Origin: Candidatus Kuenenia stuttgartensis
GTDB lineage: Bacteria; Planctomycetota; Planctomycetia; Isosphaerales; Isosphaeraceae
Length of the DNA stretch: 7,254 nt
Direction of reading: 5' to 3'
Assembly: GCA_945874095.1 (NCBI GenBank)
Contig: CAMCFM010000213.1
Span: 1-7,254, forward strand
A program made the translations under genes and the position numbers. How positions within the stretch are numbered: the stretch's first letter is position 1; the number at the start of each line of letters is the position of its first letter. Positions 5,998 through 7,254 of the stretch are shown one piece after another. The notes beneath the pieces were generated by a model. That model saw only the letters and a list, made by a program, of their open reading frames with translations. It did no database searches and was not told the origin of the DNA.

Positions 5998-7242
5998 CAG
6001 GCGATTGTATTTCGCCAGCCGCTCGCTCCGTGCCACGGAACCGATCTTAATCTGTCCGCATCCTGAAGCAGTGGCCAGATCCGCAATAAACGTGTCCTCA
6101 GTTTCCCCTGATCGGGCCGAAACCACAGCCCTGTAGCCATGACTAGCAGCCAGAGCCAGCGCATCAAATGTTTCCGAGACCGTTCCAACCTGATTTAATT
6201 TGATTAAAACGGCATTGGCAGATCGTTCTTTGATCCCTCGTTCAATACGAGCCACTTGAGTGGTGAATAAGTCGTCGCCCACCAGTTGCAAATTCCGGCC
6301 CAGAGCGGCCGTTAGATTTTGCCAGCCGCTCCAGTCGTCCTCAGCCAGACCATCTTCAATCGAACGAATCGGATATTTCTGAGCCAGATTCGACAAAAAT
6401 ACAACCATTTCCTCTGCGTGTCGAGGGGCTTCATGCCACTCTCGCAGCCGATACGCGTTGGTATCTGCATCAAAAAAGTGGCTGGCAGCAACATCAAGTG
6501 CAATCGAAACATCCTCGCCGGGCTTTAATCCGGCCAGTAGAATCGCTTCCATAATGCGTTCCAGGGCGGTTTCATTTGCGGTCAGATTTGGTCCATAGCC
6601 GCCCTCATCACCGACCAGAGCATGGGTTTCTCCATGTTTCGCCAGCACGCGGCCCAGCGAATTATAAACCTTGACAATTCGCTCCAAAGCCTCGCGGTAG
6701 CTTTTACAACCCTCGGGATAAATCAGAAAATCCTGAAAATCAAGGTTCCCACCCGCATGTAGCCCTCCAGAGATCATATTCACCATCGGCAGGGGCACGA
6801 TTATCTTTGCCTTAGGATTCTTTTTCAAATACAACTGGTGCAGGTGCTCATAAAGCTCCAGCCCCTCCGTTTCAGCAGCGACAACGGCGGTGGCCATCGA
6901 GACAGCCAGAATGGCATTGGCCCCCAATTTCCTCTTATTGGGCGTGCCGTCAGCAGCGATCAGGGCCGTATCAATGGCCACCTGATCGGCTGGATTCATA
7001 CCTGAAATGACTTGTCCCAGTATTTGAATGACCGCTTGAACAGCCCCACCCACACCCAGACCGCCATACCAATTGCGGTCGCCATCGCGGCGTTCCACGG
7101 CCTCGTGCTTGCCTGTGCTGGCTCCAGACGGGGCAATAGCCCGCCCTTTTTTTCCGCATTCTGTGCGAATTTCCACTTCAACGGTAGGCCGACCACGGCT
7201 ATCCAACACTTCTCGGGCGATGGTTGACTGAATTCTTGGCAT
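5929..7242 (-). CDS. eno: Enolase (phosphopyruvate hydratase), divergent at some active-site positions
   Basis: Enolase interconverts 2-phosphoglycerate and phosphoenolpyruvate in cytoplasmic glycolysis and gluconeogenesis. At 437 residues the length is normal and the family consensus runs throughout: AREVLDSRGRPTVEVE (9-24), PSGASTG (38-44), DGTPNKRKLGANAIL (98-112), GDEGG (211-215), SIEDGLAEDDW (294-304), VGDDLF (321-326), LIKLNQVGT (346-354), RSGETED (377-383) and AKYNRLLRIE (410-419). The metal ligands Asp250, Glu296 and Asp323, the catalytic Glu213 and Lys348, the active-site His162 and Lys399, and the loop Ser39 are all present. Departures from the classical enzyme are Asp171 where Glu is usual (QEF is QDF), Ala376 in SARSGETED where SHRSGETED is usual, and Ser158 in ISGGLHAGG where INGGAHADN is usual. 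I infer an active or partly altered paralogue, with eno used in the broad sense. The ATG at 7242 has AGGA 7 bases upstream. Its promoter lies outside the window. It converges with comEC. Confidence 0.93.
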   Translation of the reverse strand: MPRIQSTIAREVLDSRGRPTVEVEIRTECGKKGRAIAPSGASTGKHEAVERRDGDRNWYGGLGVGGAVQAVIQILGQVISGMNPADQVAIDTALIAADGTPNKRKLGANAILAVSMATAVVAAETEGLELYEHLHQLYLKKNPKAKIIVPLPMVNMISGGLHAGGNLDFQDFLIYPEGCKSYREALERIVKVYNSLGRVLAKHGETHALVGDEGGYGPNLTANETALERIMEAILLAGLKPGEDVSIALDVAASHFFDADTNAYRLREWHEAPRHAEEMVVFLSNLAQKYPIRSIEDGLAEDDWSGWQNLTAALGRNLQLVGDDLFTTQVARIERGIKERSANAVLIKLNQVGTVSETFDALALAASHGYRAVVSARSGETEDTFIADLATASGCGQIKIGSVARSERLAKYNRLLRIEDHLGGPGVAGFQKRVPTE

Positions 7243-7249
7243 GATGGCT

Positions 7250-7253
7250 TCCT
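7250..7253 (-). promoter_or_regulatory. Ribosome binding site of the enolase gene
   Basis: AGGA on the minus strand lies 7 bases before the ATG at 7240-7242. It confirms the start, which also places the enolase N-terminus exactly where the family begins (MPRIQSTIAREVLDSRG). Confidence 0.65.
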
Positions 7254-7254
7254 G

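Overview
The window looks like an ordinary stretch of chromosome from a Gram-negative bacterium of moderate GC content. The sequence shows exported or membrane proteins, a ComEC-type DNA uptake channel, a membrane fatty acid desaturase and an enolase. A planctomycete is my best guess, based on the style of the His-rich secreted protein and of the ComEC metallo-beta-lactamase domain, but this is inference and no marker gene settles it.

Left part (1 to about 1300) lies on the minus strand. Reading in the direction of transcription, a DUF4242 / SCO4226-like small protein (1283 to 1011) is followed by a His-rich exported protein (928 to 329). Next comes the start of a third gene (165 to the window edge) with a very strong ribosome binding site and an N-terminal hydrophobic anchor. 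DUF4242 contains a known nickel-binding member and the second protein packs 11 histidines into 54 residues, so a metal-handling cluster is a reasonable hypothesis. A good sigma70-like promoter for this cluster sits at 1334-1362. An extra minus-strand ORF (1590 to 1324) lies between this cluster and the desaturase and is doubtful.

Middle part (about 1552 to 5997) lies on the plus strand. It holds a membrane fatty acid desaturase with all three histidine boxes, a 408-base gap without a convincing gene, and then a full-length ComEC/Rec2 (908 residues) with its N-terminal, Competence and metallo-beta-lactamase domains. The gap contains palindromes upstream of comEC that could form two mutually exclusive RNA folds.

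Right part (5929 to 7242) is a complete enolase on the minus strand. It converges on comEC and overlaps its 3' end by 69 bases. The enolase keeps the metal ligands and both main catalytic residues, but differs from the classical consensus at several active-site positions (Asp for Glu, Ala for His, Ser for Asn). It may therefore be a second, divergent enolase rather than the housekeeping copy.

I see no tRNA, rRNA, insertion sequence, CRISPR array or phage gene. Apart from the possible metal cluster, the genes show no common pathway. I found no clear new multi-gene system. The best items for a second look are the enolase substitutions, the metal-themed minus-strand cluster and the switch-like leader of comEC.
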